This document shows positions 5,306 to 11,741 of a stretch of DNA of 12,475 nt, piece by piece. Below the pieces are notes generated by a model, which was not told the DNA's origin, made no database searches, and saw only the letters and a list, made by a program, of their open reading frames with translations. Made by a program: the position numbers and the translations under genes. Source of the stretch: Methanobacteriota archaeon (lineage in GTDB: Archaea > Halobacteriota > Methanosarcinia > Methanosarcinales > Methanoperedenaceae); NCBI GenBank assembly GCA_018900975.1, contig JAHIFK010000203.1, positions 1 to 12,475 of the forward strand. Direction: 5' to 3'. Position 1 is the first letter of the stretch. Each line of letters opens with the position of its first letter.

Positions 5306-6055
5306 ATGAAATCAAACAATTTATTAAGAATTTCAGTATTAATAACACTGATAATACTGCTTACAGCAGGATGCGTGGAACGAGTAGAGAATCTTTACAG
5401 CACATCAGGCGTGGGAGCAAGTCCGGTTACGCCCTGGAGCGATCTGAATATAAGACCGCAGATCGACCCCTCCGCCTATGTCCATCCTCAGGCTTCAGTG
5501 ATAGGGGCGGTATCCCTTGGAAAAAATGTGATGGTCTCACCGCAGGCATCAGTAAGAGGTGATGAAGGTATGCCCATACACGTTGGAGATGATTCTAATG
5601 TACAGGACGGGGTAGTTGTTCATGCTCTCGAGACATCGGATGAGGAAAAGATACCCGTGGAGAAGAACCTTGTTGAAGTGGATGGGAAGAAATATGCTGT
5701 TTATATCGGGAACCGCGTTTCACTTGCACATCAGGCACAGGTGCATGGTCCTGCAAGCATTGGCGATGACACGTTCGTGGGAATGCAGGCCTTCGTGTTC
5801 AAATCTAAGGTCGGAAGCCGCGTTGTGCTGGAACCCGGTGTAAGGATAGTTGGCGTTACAATACCTGATGGAAGATATGTACCGCTGGGAATGATAGTTT
5901 CTAACCAGTCTGTTGCAGACAACCTTCCTGTGATCACAGATGATTATGTGTTCAAGAGCCTTAACGAAGGTGTGGTTCACGTCAACACTAACCTTGCGGC
6001 TGGTTACAACAGGATGAGCGGGAAAGCAACGCAATCCACATCAGAGGGTCATTAA
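5306..6055 (+). CDS. cam: Gamma-class carbonic anhydrase, Cam type, exported lipoprotein
   Basis: The protein is 249 residues from ATG 5306. Residues 1-23 are a signal peptide ending in a lipobox LTAGC, so Cys23 is the likely lipidated residue and the enzyme acts outside the membrane. The left-handed beta-helix body aligns without gaps, at an offset of 25, to the mature Methanosarcina thermophila Cam sequence as I remember it. Metal ligands His81, His117 and His122 correspond to H106, H142 and H147. Arg59, Glu62, Asn73, Gln75 and the proton shuttle Glu84 correspond to R84, E87, N98, Q100 and E109. The acidic loop (ETSDEEKIPVEKN, 109-121) is present, so this is Cam and not the CamH subclass. 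Trp19 is kept (W44). Tyr200 is replaced by His225 (VVHVN). It interconverts CO2 and bicarbonate at the cell surface. A hairpin terminator follows the stop codon. Confidence 0.95.
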   Translation: MKSNNLLRISVLITLIILLTAGCVERVENLYSTSGVGASPVTPWSDLNIRPQIDPSAYVHPQASVIGAVSLGKNVMVSPQASVRGDEGMPIHVGDDSNVQDGVVVHALETSDEEKIPVEKNLVEVDGKKYAVYIGNRVSLAHQAQVHGPASIGDDTFVGMQAFVFKSKVGSRVVLEPGVRIVGVTIPDGRYVPLGMIVSNQSVADNLPVITDDYVFKSLNEGVVHVNTNLAAGYNRMSGKATQSTSEGH

Positions 6056-6082
6056 AAGAAAGCTGAATTATATAATTCGAAT

Positions 6083-6128
6083 TGCCCGGGTTTCTCGGGC
6101 ATTCCCTGTTTTTATTTATTTTTCTTCC
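6083..6128 (+). terminator. Intrinsic-type terminator after cam
   Basis: TGCCCG (6083-6088) and CGGGCA (6096-6101) form a perfect 6-bp GC-rich stem with a 7-nt loop. A T-rich tract follows at about 6109-6124 (GTTTTTATTTATTTTTC). It begins 28 nt past the stop codon. Confidence 0.65.
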
Positions 6129-6185
6129 CTGCCAAACATATTTTCACGGGAACCCTTAAGGAATGCGGCATCATAAGGTCATATT

Positions 6186-7079
6186 ATGATCTTACTCACT
6201 GGAGCTACCGGTTTTATCGGCGGGTTAGTTCTTGAGGCGCTGTCCACAAAAAACGTACAGGTAAGATGCCTCGTAAGAAAACCCGTAATATCCAGTAACC
6301 CAAATATAAGTTACGTGACCGGGGATGTCCTTGATCAGGATTCACTTGTGAAAGCGACAGAAGGTGTGGATACTGTCTATTATTTCATACATATGATGGG
6401 GGAACAAAAGGAGCAGGAAAAATTCGACATACTTGACCGTAAAGCAATAACGAACATGGTGAACGCCTGCAAAGAAAATGGCGTAAAGAGGATTATCCAT
6501 CTCACAGGGATAACCAATCCGGGAGAGAAGCTCTCGCATCACCTTTCCAGCAGAAAAGAAGTGGAGGAGAGAATCAGATCAAGCGGCATCGCCTACACGA
6601 TATTCAGGGCATCAATGATAATCGGGAGGGGCGGTGGAGCATTTGAGATACTTGATACAGCGGTGAGGAATTTCCCGGTCATCCCTGTCTTTAACTGGGG
6701 AAATACACATGTCCAGCCCGTATATATCGGAGACGTTATACAATATCTTGTGGAATGCCCTGATAAGAAAGAAACGCTCAATAAATGCTATGATATCGGC
6801 TGTTCTGAAGTTTATACATATAAAGAACTGATGCAGGAATACGCGCGCCAGCTTGGGATAAAAAGGATTTTTGTATATATTCCCGGTTCATGGCATCGTA
6901 TCTCATCTTTTGTTCTTGGAAAGCTGTCTCCAGTCAATGCGAATGTGGTTTACTGGCTTATTGAATCCCTGCATAACAATATGGTTTGCGAACCGAACGA
7001 CCTTAAAAAGATATTTGGATTCGAACCGACTTCCTTCAAAGAAAGCATCAAGAAGCTTGCAGAAAATAAAAACCAATGA
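6186..7079 (+). CDS. Atypical NAD(P)-binding SDR family protein (NDUFA9/YbjT-like)
   Basis: The 297-residue protein has the Rossmann nucleotide-binding motif TGATGFIGG at 5-13, then VTGDVLDQDSL (44-54) and a strand ending RIIHLTGI. The classical SDR catalytic Tyr-x-x-x-Lys is not seen. At the equivalent place there is HLSSRKEVEE (119-128), as in atypical SDR proteins that bind NAD(P) without typical dehydrogenase chemistry. IFRASMIIGRGGGAFEI (139-155) and QPVYIGDVIQYL (177-188) are the usual later motifs of this subgroup. Members act as quinone or electron-transfer accessory proteins or as epimerase-like enzymes; the substrate here is unknown. An AAGGT Shine-Dalgarno lies about 7 nt ahead of the ATG. 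The gene converges on the GGGP synthase gene with only 7 nt between their stop codons. Confidence 0.85.
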   Translation: MILLTGATGFIGGLVLEALSTKNVQVRCLVRKPVISSNPNISYVTGDVLDQDSLVKATEGVDTVYYFIHMMGEQKEQEKFDILDRKAITNMVNACKENGVKRIIHLTGITNPGEKLSHHLSSRKEVEERIRSSGIAYTIFRASMIIGRGGGAFEILDTAVRNFPVIPVFNWGNTHVQPVYIGDVIQYLVECPDKKETLNKCYDIGCSEVYTYKELMQEYARQLGIKRIFVYIPGSWHRISSFVLGKLSPVNANVVYWLIESLHNNMVCEPNDLKKIFGFEPTSFKESIKKLAENKNQ

Positions 7080-7086
7080 TCTGCGG

Positions 7087-7833
7087 TTATGATTTTATCG
7101 CCCTTACGAGTTCTTCGATCTTCCCTTTGACATCCCCGACCTGCTCCACAATAGTGCCTGTCACTATCATGTCAGCGCCTGCCTTAACGCGCTCTCTTGC
7201 AGTTGCCCCGTCGCGGATACCGCCTCCTACGATAACTTTGGTGGCTTCCCCTACAGCTTTTTTCACTGCCGTGACCATTTCAACAGGGACAGGCTTATCT
7301 GCGCCTGAGCCCGCTTCAAGATAAATATAATGCATGCCCATGTATTTTGCCGCAAGAGCATACGCCACCGCAAGTTTTGGCTTGTTCCTGGGTATCAGTC
7401 TCGCATCACCGACCCAGCCCGCCAATCCGCCGGGTTCTATCACGATATATGCCATTGAGATGGGTTCTATACCTAGCTTATAGACAAGCGGCGCGCCTAT
7501 CGCCTGGTGGGTAGTAATGTAATTGACGTCCCTTGAATTAAGAAGGCTCATGAAAAAAATAGCGTCTGCCCTCCCGCTTACTCCGCCGGGATTTGCAGGA
7601 AAAAGGATGACTGGCAGTGAACAGGCTGCTTTTATCGCTTTTATTGTCTCATCAACAACAAGCCCAGTTGCGCCGGTAGAGCCGCCTACCATGATCGCAT
7701 CGGTGCCTCCAAGTTCAGCTTCCCGTGCCATATTTCCCGCAACCTCTGGCTGCTGGGAATCAGGGTCAAGAAGGGTCAGGTGGACGGCGCCGTCTTTTTC
7801 TACTATCTGGTTGAGGCGGTCCTCTATTCCCAT
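7087..7833 (-). CDS. Geranylgeranylglyceryl phosphate synthase
   Basis: The protein is 248 residues and matches the (beta-alpha)8 GGGPS/PcrB family in length and motifs: HLTLLDPD (18-25), MVGGSTGATG (48-57), FPANPGGVSGRADAIFFMSLLNS (about 78-100), YIYLEAGSGAD (169-179), IVGGGIRDG (201-209) and the phosphate-binding DMIVTGTIVE end (221-230). It joins geranylgeranyl diphosphate to sn-glycerol-1-phosphate, the first ether bond of archaeal membrane lipids, and needs Mg2+. It is a strong archaeal marker. The gene is the last of a minus-strand operon, 9 nt behind the L40e stop codon. No clear Shine-Dalgarno is visible, so translational coupling to L40e is likely. Confidence 0.95.
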   Translation of the reverse strand: MGIEDRLNQIVEKDGAVHLTLLDPDSQQPEVAGNMAREAELGGTDAIMVGGSTGATGLVVDETIKAIKAACSLPVILFPANPGGVSGRADAIFFMSLLNSRDVNYITTHQAIGAPLVYKLGIEPISMAYIVIEPGGLAGWVGDARLIPRNKPKLAVAYALAAKYMGMHYIYLEAGSGADKPVPVEMVTAVKKAVGEATKVIVGGGIRDGATARERVKAGADMIVTGTIVEQVGDVKGKIEELVRAIKS

Positions 7834-7842
7834 ATTATGAGC

Positions 7843-8001
7843 TTACGACGTTCCCTTGCCCTTTATTTCCTTTGATTTTGGTCTGAGACCGGTATATCCG
7901 CATTTTCTACATCTCGTCGCACGCATTGAGTTGCGCGCATTGCATTTCATGCATATCCGCATGTGTAAGAGTACTTTTTCCGCTTCTGGAAATCTTGCCA
8001 T
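7843..8001 (-). CDS. rpl40e: Ribosomal protein L40e (large subunit)
   Basis: This 52-residue gene is short and easily missed. It reads MARFPEAEKVLLHMRIC and continues with a Cys4 zinc-ribbon, C17-x2-C20 and C31-x2-C34, then GYTGLRPKSKE and a basic tail ending KGKGTS. Length and zinc motif fit archaeal L40e, homologous to the ribosomal half of the eukaryotic ubiquitin-L40 fusion; no ubiquitin part is present here. It acts in the large ribosomal subunit. An AGAGGTTA Shine-Dalgarno stands a few bases ahead of the ATG at 8001. It lies 53 nt behind the DUF2111-like gene and 9 nt ahead of the GGGP synthase gene. Confidence 0.94.
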   Translation of the reverse strand: MARFPEAEKVLLHMRICMKCNARNSMRATRCRKCGYTGLRPKSKEIKGKGTS

Positions 8002-8054
8002 AATTAACCTCTGGTGGACTGCCTAGTATAATGTCCTGAGATTTAACCCTTTGC

Positions 8055-8444
8055 TCATAATTTCTTTTTCCGCTCCTCTACCTGCCTCACTATCTGGGGA
8101 TAACTCCCGAACACCGACGCAAGGTCGATAGTACACACAACGTCCACGATTCCGATGACGGCTATGGCAGTTCCATCGCTGTCATGTATGGGGGCGACAA
8201 CGACCGGCACTCCCTTATAAGCCCCGCTGTCAGGTATCGTATGTATCACGCAATTCCTGGAAAGCGCATCTTCAAGCACAGGGCCAGTATAATCCATATC
8301 AACAACATTCCCTTTCTCAAGCCTGACACCTTTTTTGTTCCTGCTTCGCATCGTGACAGGAAGGGAGAAGAGTTCATGCACCATCTTCGCCACAGGAAGG
8401 ATGTCCCCACTTGTTGAATTTTCAGATAATCTGATGTCCGCCAT
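8055..8444 (-). CDS. DUF2111-type archaeal protein
   Basis: The protein is 129 residues, soluble, without a signal peptide. The pattern matches the archaeal DUF2111 family as I remember it: a helical N-terminal part (ILPVAKMVHELFSLPVTMRS, 15-34), then YTGPVLEDAL, GAYKGVPVVVAPIHDSDGTA (about 74-93) and IAVIGIVDVV (about 94-103). The alternating strand pattern and the glycine-rich core suggest a small sensor-like fold of the GAF/PAS kind, which is only an inference. Function is unknown. A GGTGAT Shine-Dalgarno lies 6 nt ahead of the ATG at 8444. It sits 29 nt behind the AMMECR1 gene in the same operon, next to ribosomal and lipid genes, so a housekeeping role is plausible. Confidence 0.72.
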   Translation of the reverse strand: MADIRLSENSTSGDILPVAKMVHELFSLPVTMRSRNKKGVRLEKGNVVDMDYTGPVLEDALSRNCVIHTIPDSGAYKGVPVVVAPIHDSDGTAIAVIGIVDVVCTIDLASVFGSYPQIVRQVEERKKKL

Positions 8445-8473
8445 TTTGAATCACCGAGGTTAAAGACTCACCA

Positions 8474-9073
8474 TTATGTTAATAACTTTTCCCTTATCTC
8501 CCCGCCCGATTCTAATTCCTCAAATATCTGTCCTTCGAACGAATATACATCTGCGCCTGTGAGCCATGCATCAGGCATGAGCCCTGCTTTCATGCACGTC
8601 TGGCACAGGAACTCCACTGCATCAAAACCATGTTCCACCGCTACCTGGGGCAGAAGGAGCCCCTGGCTTCTACCAGTCGCAACGATAAGCCCGTCCCTGC
8701 CTATCACGATCTTTTCAGGGATCTCCCGGGGTTTTGCCTTTATAGGTTCAGGGACAGTGAGCACTGTTACCTCGATCACTATGTCATTTAGCTCTTCCTT
8801 TTTGACAGGGTCAAAGCGTGGGTCCTCAAGCGCAGCATTGACTGCTGATGCGATTATGGCTTCACCCAGAGGCATTACCGGATAAGGTCTTCCTATGCAG
8901 CCGCGGAGTTCCTTTGTCGATGATCTTTTATTCAAGGTAACAAAGACACCGCGTTTTTCACGAAATACCGGCGGAAGGTTATCTGGTTTGATCTTTTTTT
9001 TGTTGCCCAGGTATTCCTGTATAGCATTGCGCGCAAGCCGCACAGCCATCTCTCCCTCTGATCTTGAAAGCAT
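8474..9073 (-). CDS. AMMECR1 domain protein
   Basis: The protein is 199 residues from ATG 9073. A single AMMECR1 domain (PF01871) fills it. The hallmark LRGCIG is at 56-61, followed by VNAALEDPRFDPV (about 81-93), ITV-type strands (IVIEVTVLTVPEP) and GFDAVEFLCQTCMKAGLMPD (near 150-169) with WLTGADVYSF toward the end. The family is conserved from archaea to humans. The invariant Cys in LRGCIG suggests catalysis or binding, but the reaction is not established. A TTG two codons upstream is an alternative start. I prefer ATG 9073 because a TATA box about 25 bp upstream puts the transcription start right on it. It is the first gene of the operon AMMECR1, DUF2111, L40e, GGGP synthase. Confidence 0.93.
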   Translation of the reverse strand: MLSRSEGEMAVRLARNAIQEYLGNKKKIKPDNLPPVFREKRGVFVTLNKRSSTKELRGCIGRPYPVMPLGEAIIASAVNAALEDPRFDPVKKEELNDIVIEVTVLTVPEPIKAKPREIPEKIVIGRDGLIVATGRSQGLLLPQVAVEHGFDAVEFLCQTCMKAGLMPDAWLTGADVYSFEGQIFEELESGGEIREKLLT

Positions 9074-9095
9074 GATCAAGGATTATCCTGTTGGG

Positions 9096-9101
9096 ATATA
9101 T
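9096..9101 (-). promoter_or_regulatory. TATA box of the AMMECR1-GGGPS operon
   Basis: The minus strand reads ACATATATCCC, centred about 25 bp before the ATG at 9073. This predicts a leaderless mRNA and decides the start codon. Confidence 0.55.
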
Positions 9102-9146
9102 GTTTTTTCAAAGTTAACAAAAATACTTTCGCGCCGCTTGCTGCGA

Positions 9147-9171
9147 ATTTATATACACAGATGAACCTGTG
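9147..9171 (+). promoter_or_regulatory. TATA box and small hairpin ahead of the IS200 remnant
   Basis: AATTTATATA (9146-9155) is followed by CACAG-ATGAAC-CTGTG (9156-9171), a perfect 5-bp stem with a 6-nt loop. IS200-type elements carry subterminal hairpins instead of inverted termini, and this lies 18 nt before the transposase ATG, so it may be the left-end hairpin. A GGTGGT Shine-Dalgarno follows. No matching right end is recognised. Confidence 0.4.
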
Positions 9172-9188
9172 AAAGACATGGTGGTAAT

Positions 9189-9564
9189 ATGAACAGGAAA
9201 GAGTTACGTCACGACAGGCATACGGTGTCGCTACTGACGGATCATATGGTGTTCGCCCCAAAATACAGGGGGAGATGCTGATTGGCAATGTGGCAATGAT
9301 ATGCGAGGGGATAATTTGTAAACCTGTGTAGAGATGGATATTCAGGTCATAGAAATAGCTGTCAACCCCGACCATGTGCATATTTTCTTTAAATATCCTC
9401 CGAAATACTCCCTGAGTTACATTGCAAAGAAGATTAAAGGAGTTTCGAGCAGGATTTTGAGGAAAGAATTTCATCATTTACGCGAATGGTGCGGCGAGCA
9501 TTTCTGGGTTCCGAGTTGTTTCCACGGGTCTGTGGGGCAGGGATGGGATGTTGTGGAAAACTAA
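9189..9564 (+). pseudogene. Decayed IS200/IS605-type Y1 transposase (tnpA)
   Basis: Reading across three frames gives a nearly full TnpA of about 122 of the usual 130-140 residues. Frame 1 from ATG 9189 gives MNRKELRHDRHTVSLLTDHM then VFAPKYRG. A one-base loss near 9271-9274 moves to EMLIGNVAMICEGIIC. A second loss near 9318-9323 moves to TCVEMDIQVIEIAVNPDHVH. The HUH metal-binding motif (HVH within PDHVHIFF) is intact, as are AKKIKGVSSRILRKEF and FWVPSCFHGSVGQGW. The last part reads DVVEN then TAA, where active relatives have VEKYI, so the catalytic tyrosine and the end are lost. Two frameshifts plus loss of the nucleophile make this a dead copy. No tnpB is adjacent. Shorter frames on the opposite strand here are shadows. 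Confidence 0.88.
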
Positions 9565-10054
9565 TTTAAGTTACATTAAGATTACTGTTTAATTTTAATA
9601 ATAATTATTTACTATCTGCCCGCCTGCTGATTCTCATATTTTACTTATAGACGTTTCTCCTTCGATTAGGCTTCTTGGTTCAAATTTGAGGTTTTTTGAG
9701 AGCTTATCTGACCGTCTTGCAGTATCTTGTTTTAAATCTCACAAAAGTGAAGTATTCCTCTCATGAGTTTGGGTAATGTTTGGGAAAAAAGTTTTAAATA
9801 TGAAAACTGTGAAACCCTTGCAGAAAAGAGAGAAAAATAGGTGGGTTGGGGAGTGGTGGTATCTTCCCTGCAAAGGTCAAATCCTATTTTCCTTACATAA
9901 TATATAGACTTTTTGGACTTTTAATATTGAATCATCTTTTTTGCTTTGCTATTTTATCGGCGGATTGTATATTATAATAATAAATAAAATGATAAGATAA
10001 TGATGTTGTCAGCAACCGATAGGATTAAAAAACGCATAAGCATATAGACAGACA
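9565..10054. other. 490-bp AT-rich gap without a recognised gene
   Basis: No protein gene is supported. The right end of the IS200 remnant is not recognisable. Visible signals on the plus strand: GTTTGGG repeated with an 11-bp period (9767-9773 and 9778-9784), TTTTAAATA (9792-9800), a G-rich tract 9840-9859 (GGTGGGTTGGGG then AGTGGTGG), and CCTTGCAG 9816-9823 complementary to CTGCAAAGG 9868-9876 apart from one bulged A. The last 100 bp before the PAS gene are A/T-rich; TTAAAAAA at 10025-10032 could be its TATA box, giving a leaderless mRNA. Confidence 0.5.
9816..9915 (+). ncRNA. Possible small RNA (tentative)
   Basis: A TATA-like TTTTAAATA at 9792-9800 predicts a start near 9818-9823, at the 5' arm of the long-range stem CCTTGCAG/CTGCAAAGG that encloses the G-rich tract. 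T-rich segments follow at about 9911-9920. No start codon with a ribosome-binding site leads to a real frame. The 3' end is a guess. This is weaker than the RNA at 2396-2591. Confidence 0.2.
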
Positions 10055-11203
10055 ATGAATGAACTGGCGGAGTTGCTCAGACGAATTGATGAATTGGAAA
10101 AATCAGAAACTGAGCACAAGCTGACAATAGAAATTTTGCAGGCGAGTGAGAACAAGTATAGAGTATTGCTTGAAAATTTGCCGCAAAAAATATTTCATAA
10201 AGATAAAAACTCTGTTTATGTATCATGCAACAATAACTATGCTCGTGATTTGAAAATTCAGCCTGATGAAATTATTGGTAAGACAGATTATGATTTCCAT
10301 AAAAAGGAGCTTGCTGAAAAATACAGAGCAGATGATAAAAGAATTATGGAGTCCAGTACGACGGAATATATTGAAGAGAAATATATTCAAAATGGACAAG
10401 AAGTCGTCATCCAAACTGTAAAAACTTCTCTTAAAGATGAGACAGGGAATACGATTGGTATACTGGGCATTTTCTGGGATATTACTAAACACAGAAAGAT
10501 TGAGGAGGAGCTGAAGGAGAGTGAAGAGCGTTACCGCACGATAATTGAATACTCCAATGACATGATATGGACTCTCGACACTCAAGGAAGTTTCTTATTT
10601 TTCAATAAGCCCTCTGAAGAGATAACAGGATTTAAATTGGAGGATTGGAAGGGCAAGTCTTTTGCTGCACTCATCGAAAAAGATGATTTGCCTAAAGTAA
10701 TCGAGGTATTCCAAAAAACACTATGTGGAGAGCCTCAGCAGTATGAAGTATCAGTTAGAAAAAAAGATGGTAATGACGTTATTCTTTTAGTAAATACAGC
10801 CCCCATATATTCAAAAGAAAAAGTTGTGGGAACGGTAAGTTTTGGTCGGGACATAACAGAGCGTAAAAAAGCAGAAGAGCAGATAAAAGAATCTTTTAAA
10901 CAAGAATTAACGAAATCCAACAAACAAAACAAGCTCCTATACTATCTAATTGAAGGAACACGTGGAGGAAAGACCCGCGCATTAATCTTGAGACAGCTTG
11001 CAGAGAATTCTTATAATGCGCATCAATTAGCTAAAACTTTAAAATTGGATTATAAAACCATTAGGCATCATCTTAAGGTTTTAATCAAATATGGAATGAT
11101 TTCGAGAAACCACGATGGATACTCTGATTTATATTTCATTTCAAAGAATATCGAATCTGATTTAAATGAGATATATCCCGGAACTCAGAATGATAAAAGT
11201 TAA
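10055..11203 (+). CDS. PAS-PAS-winged-helix one-component regulator
   Basis: The protein is 382 residues and soluble, with no membrane helix. Residues 1-35 are a charged coiled coil (LAELLRRIDELEKSE). PAS domain 1 spans about 30-145 (YRVLLENLPQKIFHKDKN to GILGIFWDITKHRK) and PAS domain 2 about 158-272 (YRTIIEYSNDMIWTLDTQG to GTVSFGRDITERKK), each ending in the usual PAC-type DIT motif. A coiled linker leads to a winged helix at about 300-365 (KTRALILRQLAENSYNAHQL, then TLKLDYKTIRHHLKVLIKYG) of the ArsR-like type. No histidine kinase HisKA/HATPase domain is present, so sensing and DNA binding are joined in one chain. Ligand and targets are unknown. No Shine-Dalgarno is visible before the ATG; leaderless expression is likely. 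Codon use is AT-rich compared with genes on the left. Confidence 0.87.
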   Translation: MNELAELLRRIDELEKSETEHKLTIEILQASENKYRVLLENLPQKIFHKDKNSVYVSCNNNYARDLKIQPDEIIGKTDYDFHKKELAEKYRADDKRIMESSTTEYIEEKYIQNGQEVVIQTVKTSLKDETGNTIGILGIFWDITKHRKIEEELKESEERYRTIIEYSNDMIWTLDTQGSFLFFNKPSEEITGFKLEDWKGKSFAALIEKDDLPKVIEVFQKTLCGEPQQYEVSVRKKDGNDVILLVNTAPIYSKEKVVGTVSFGRDITERKKAEEQIKESFKQELTKSNKQNKLLYYLIEGTRGGKTRALILRQLAENSYNAHQLAKTLKLDYKTIRHHLKVLIKYGMISRNHDGYSDLYFISKNIESDLNEIYPGTQNDKS

Positions 11204-11269
11204 ACAAACATATTGCATAAAAAACATCTTATAAGACCCCTCAGAGCGACTTTTTAACAGCAGACATGC

Positions 11270-11293
11270 TATGAGACCTAAAGATATCTCATA
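11270..11293 (+). terminator. Inverted repeat after the PAS regulator
   Basis: TATGAGA (11270-11276) and TCTCATA (11287-11293) are exact reverse complements with a 10-nt spacer, 67 nt past the PAS gene stop codon. It may be a transcript-end hairpin or a binding site. No T-run follows directly. Confidence 0.3.
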
Positions 11294-11347
11294 ACCTTCC
11301 AAAGACCGTTATTTGACTTGAAATAATGCCTACCGATGCCGAATTGC

Positions 11348-11356
11348 TTTTATATT
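11348..11356 (+). promoter_or_regulatory. TATA box of the Lys/Ala-tailed protein gene
   Basis: TTTTATATT predicts a start near 11377. A GGTGAT Shine-Dalgarno at 11378-11383 would then be at the very 5' end of a roughly 17-nt leader ahead of ATG 11394. Confidence 0.5.
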
Positions 11357-11393
11357 ATTAGGTGGGTCTGTTAACTTGGTGATAAAATTGAGC

Positions 11394-11690
11394 ATGTTTA
11401 AAATACAATTAGAAAACGGCGAGATATATAAAAATAAAAGCAGCAGGGTTCAACATTTCAATTCCGATGAAAAAGCAAAAACCAAGATAGACAAATTGGG
11501 GGATATAGCATCTGGTGCTATAGTTGTCGAATGCAAAGCAAGAACAACAACAACAGCAAAGACAAAAGCTGTAAAAGTTAGCAAGGCAAAAAAGGCAGCA
11601 GCCAAAGCCGAAAAACCCGCTGAGAGCGCAACTGATGAAAAAGTCGTAAGCAACAAGGCAAAAAAAGCAAAAAAGAGTAAAAATCAGTAA
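11394..11690 (+). CDS. Small basic protein with Lys/Ala-rich tail (unknown)
   Basis: The protein is 98 residues from ATG 11394. An upstream in-frame TTG at 11376 overlaps the GGTGAT Shine-Dalgarno, so it is rejected as start. The N-terminal half (MFKIQLENGEIYKNKSSRVQ, then HFNSDEKAKTKIDKLGD and IASGAIVVECKAR) looks like a small folded domain, with strands at about 1-5 and 42-48. Residues 51-98 are almost only Lys, Ala, Thr, Ser and Glu with repeated KAK/KKA units, like histone H1 tails. Such tails are disordered and bind nucleic acid nonspecifically. I do not recognise the family. A role in nucleoid or RNA binding is an inference from composition. It is a single-gene unit with its own promoter, converging with the pilin-like gene. 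Confidence 0.7.
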   Translation: MFKIQLENGEIYKNKSSRVQHFNSDEKAKTKIDKLGDIASGAIVVECKARTTTTAKTKAVKVSKAKKAAAKAEKPAESATDEKVVSNKAKKAKKSKNQ

Positions 11691-11741
11691 CGGATGATTA
11701 AAGTCAAGTCGCTTGAGGTCAGAGAAATCGAATACAGCTAT

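Noticed and set aside
9074..9079. TTG start giving two extra residues for AMMECR1
   Set aside because: An ATG at 9073 coincides with the start predicted from the TATA box; the TTG has no ribosome-binding site.
9076..9477. 133-codon open frame on the minus strand
   Set aside because: It is antisense to the transposase remnant, whose translation is unmistakable on the plus strand.
9634..9738. 34-codon open stretch on the minus strand (ends near EGETSISKI)
   Set aside because: It looks protein-like in composition but has no start codon and a stop directly upstream. It could be a gene fragment but cannot be supported.
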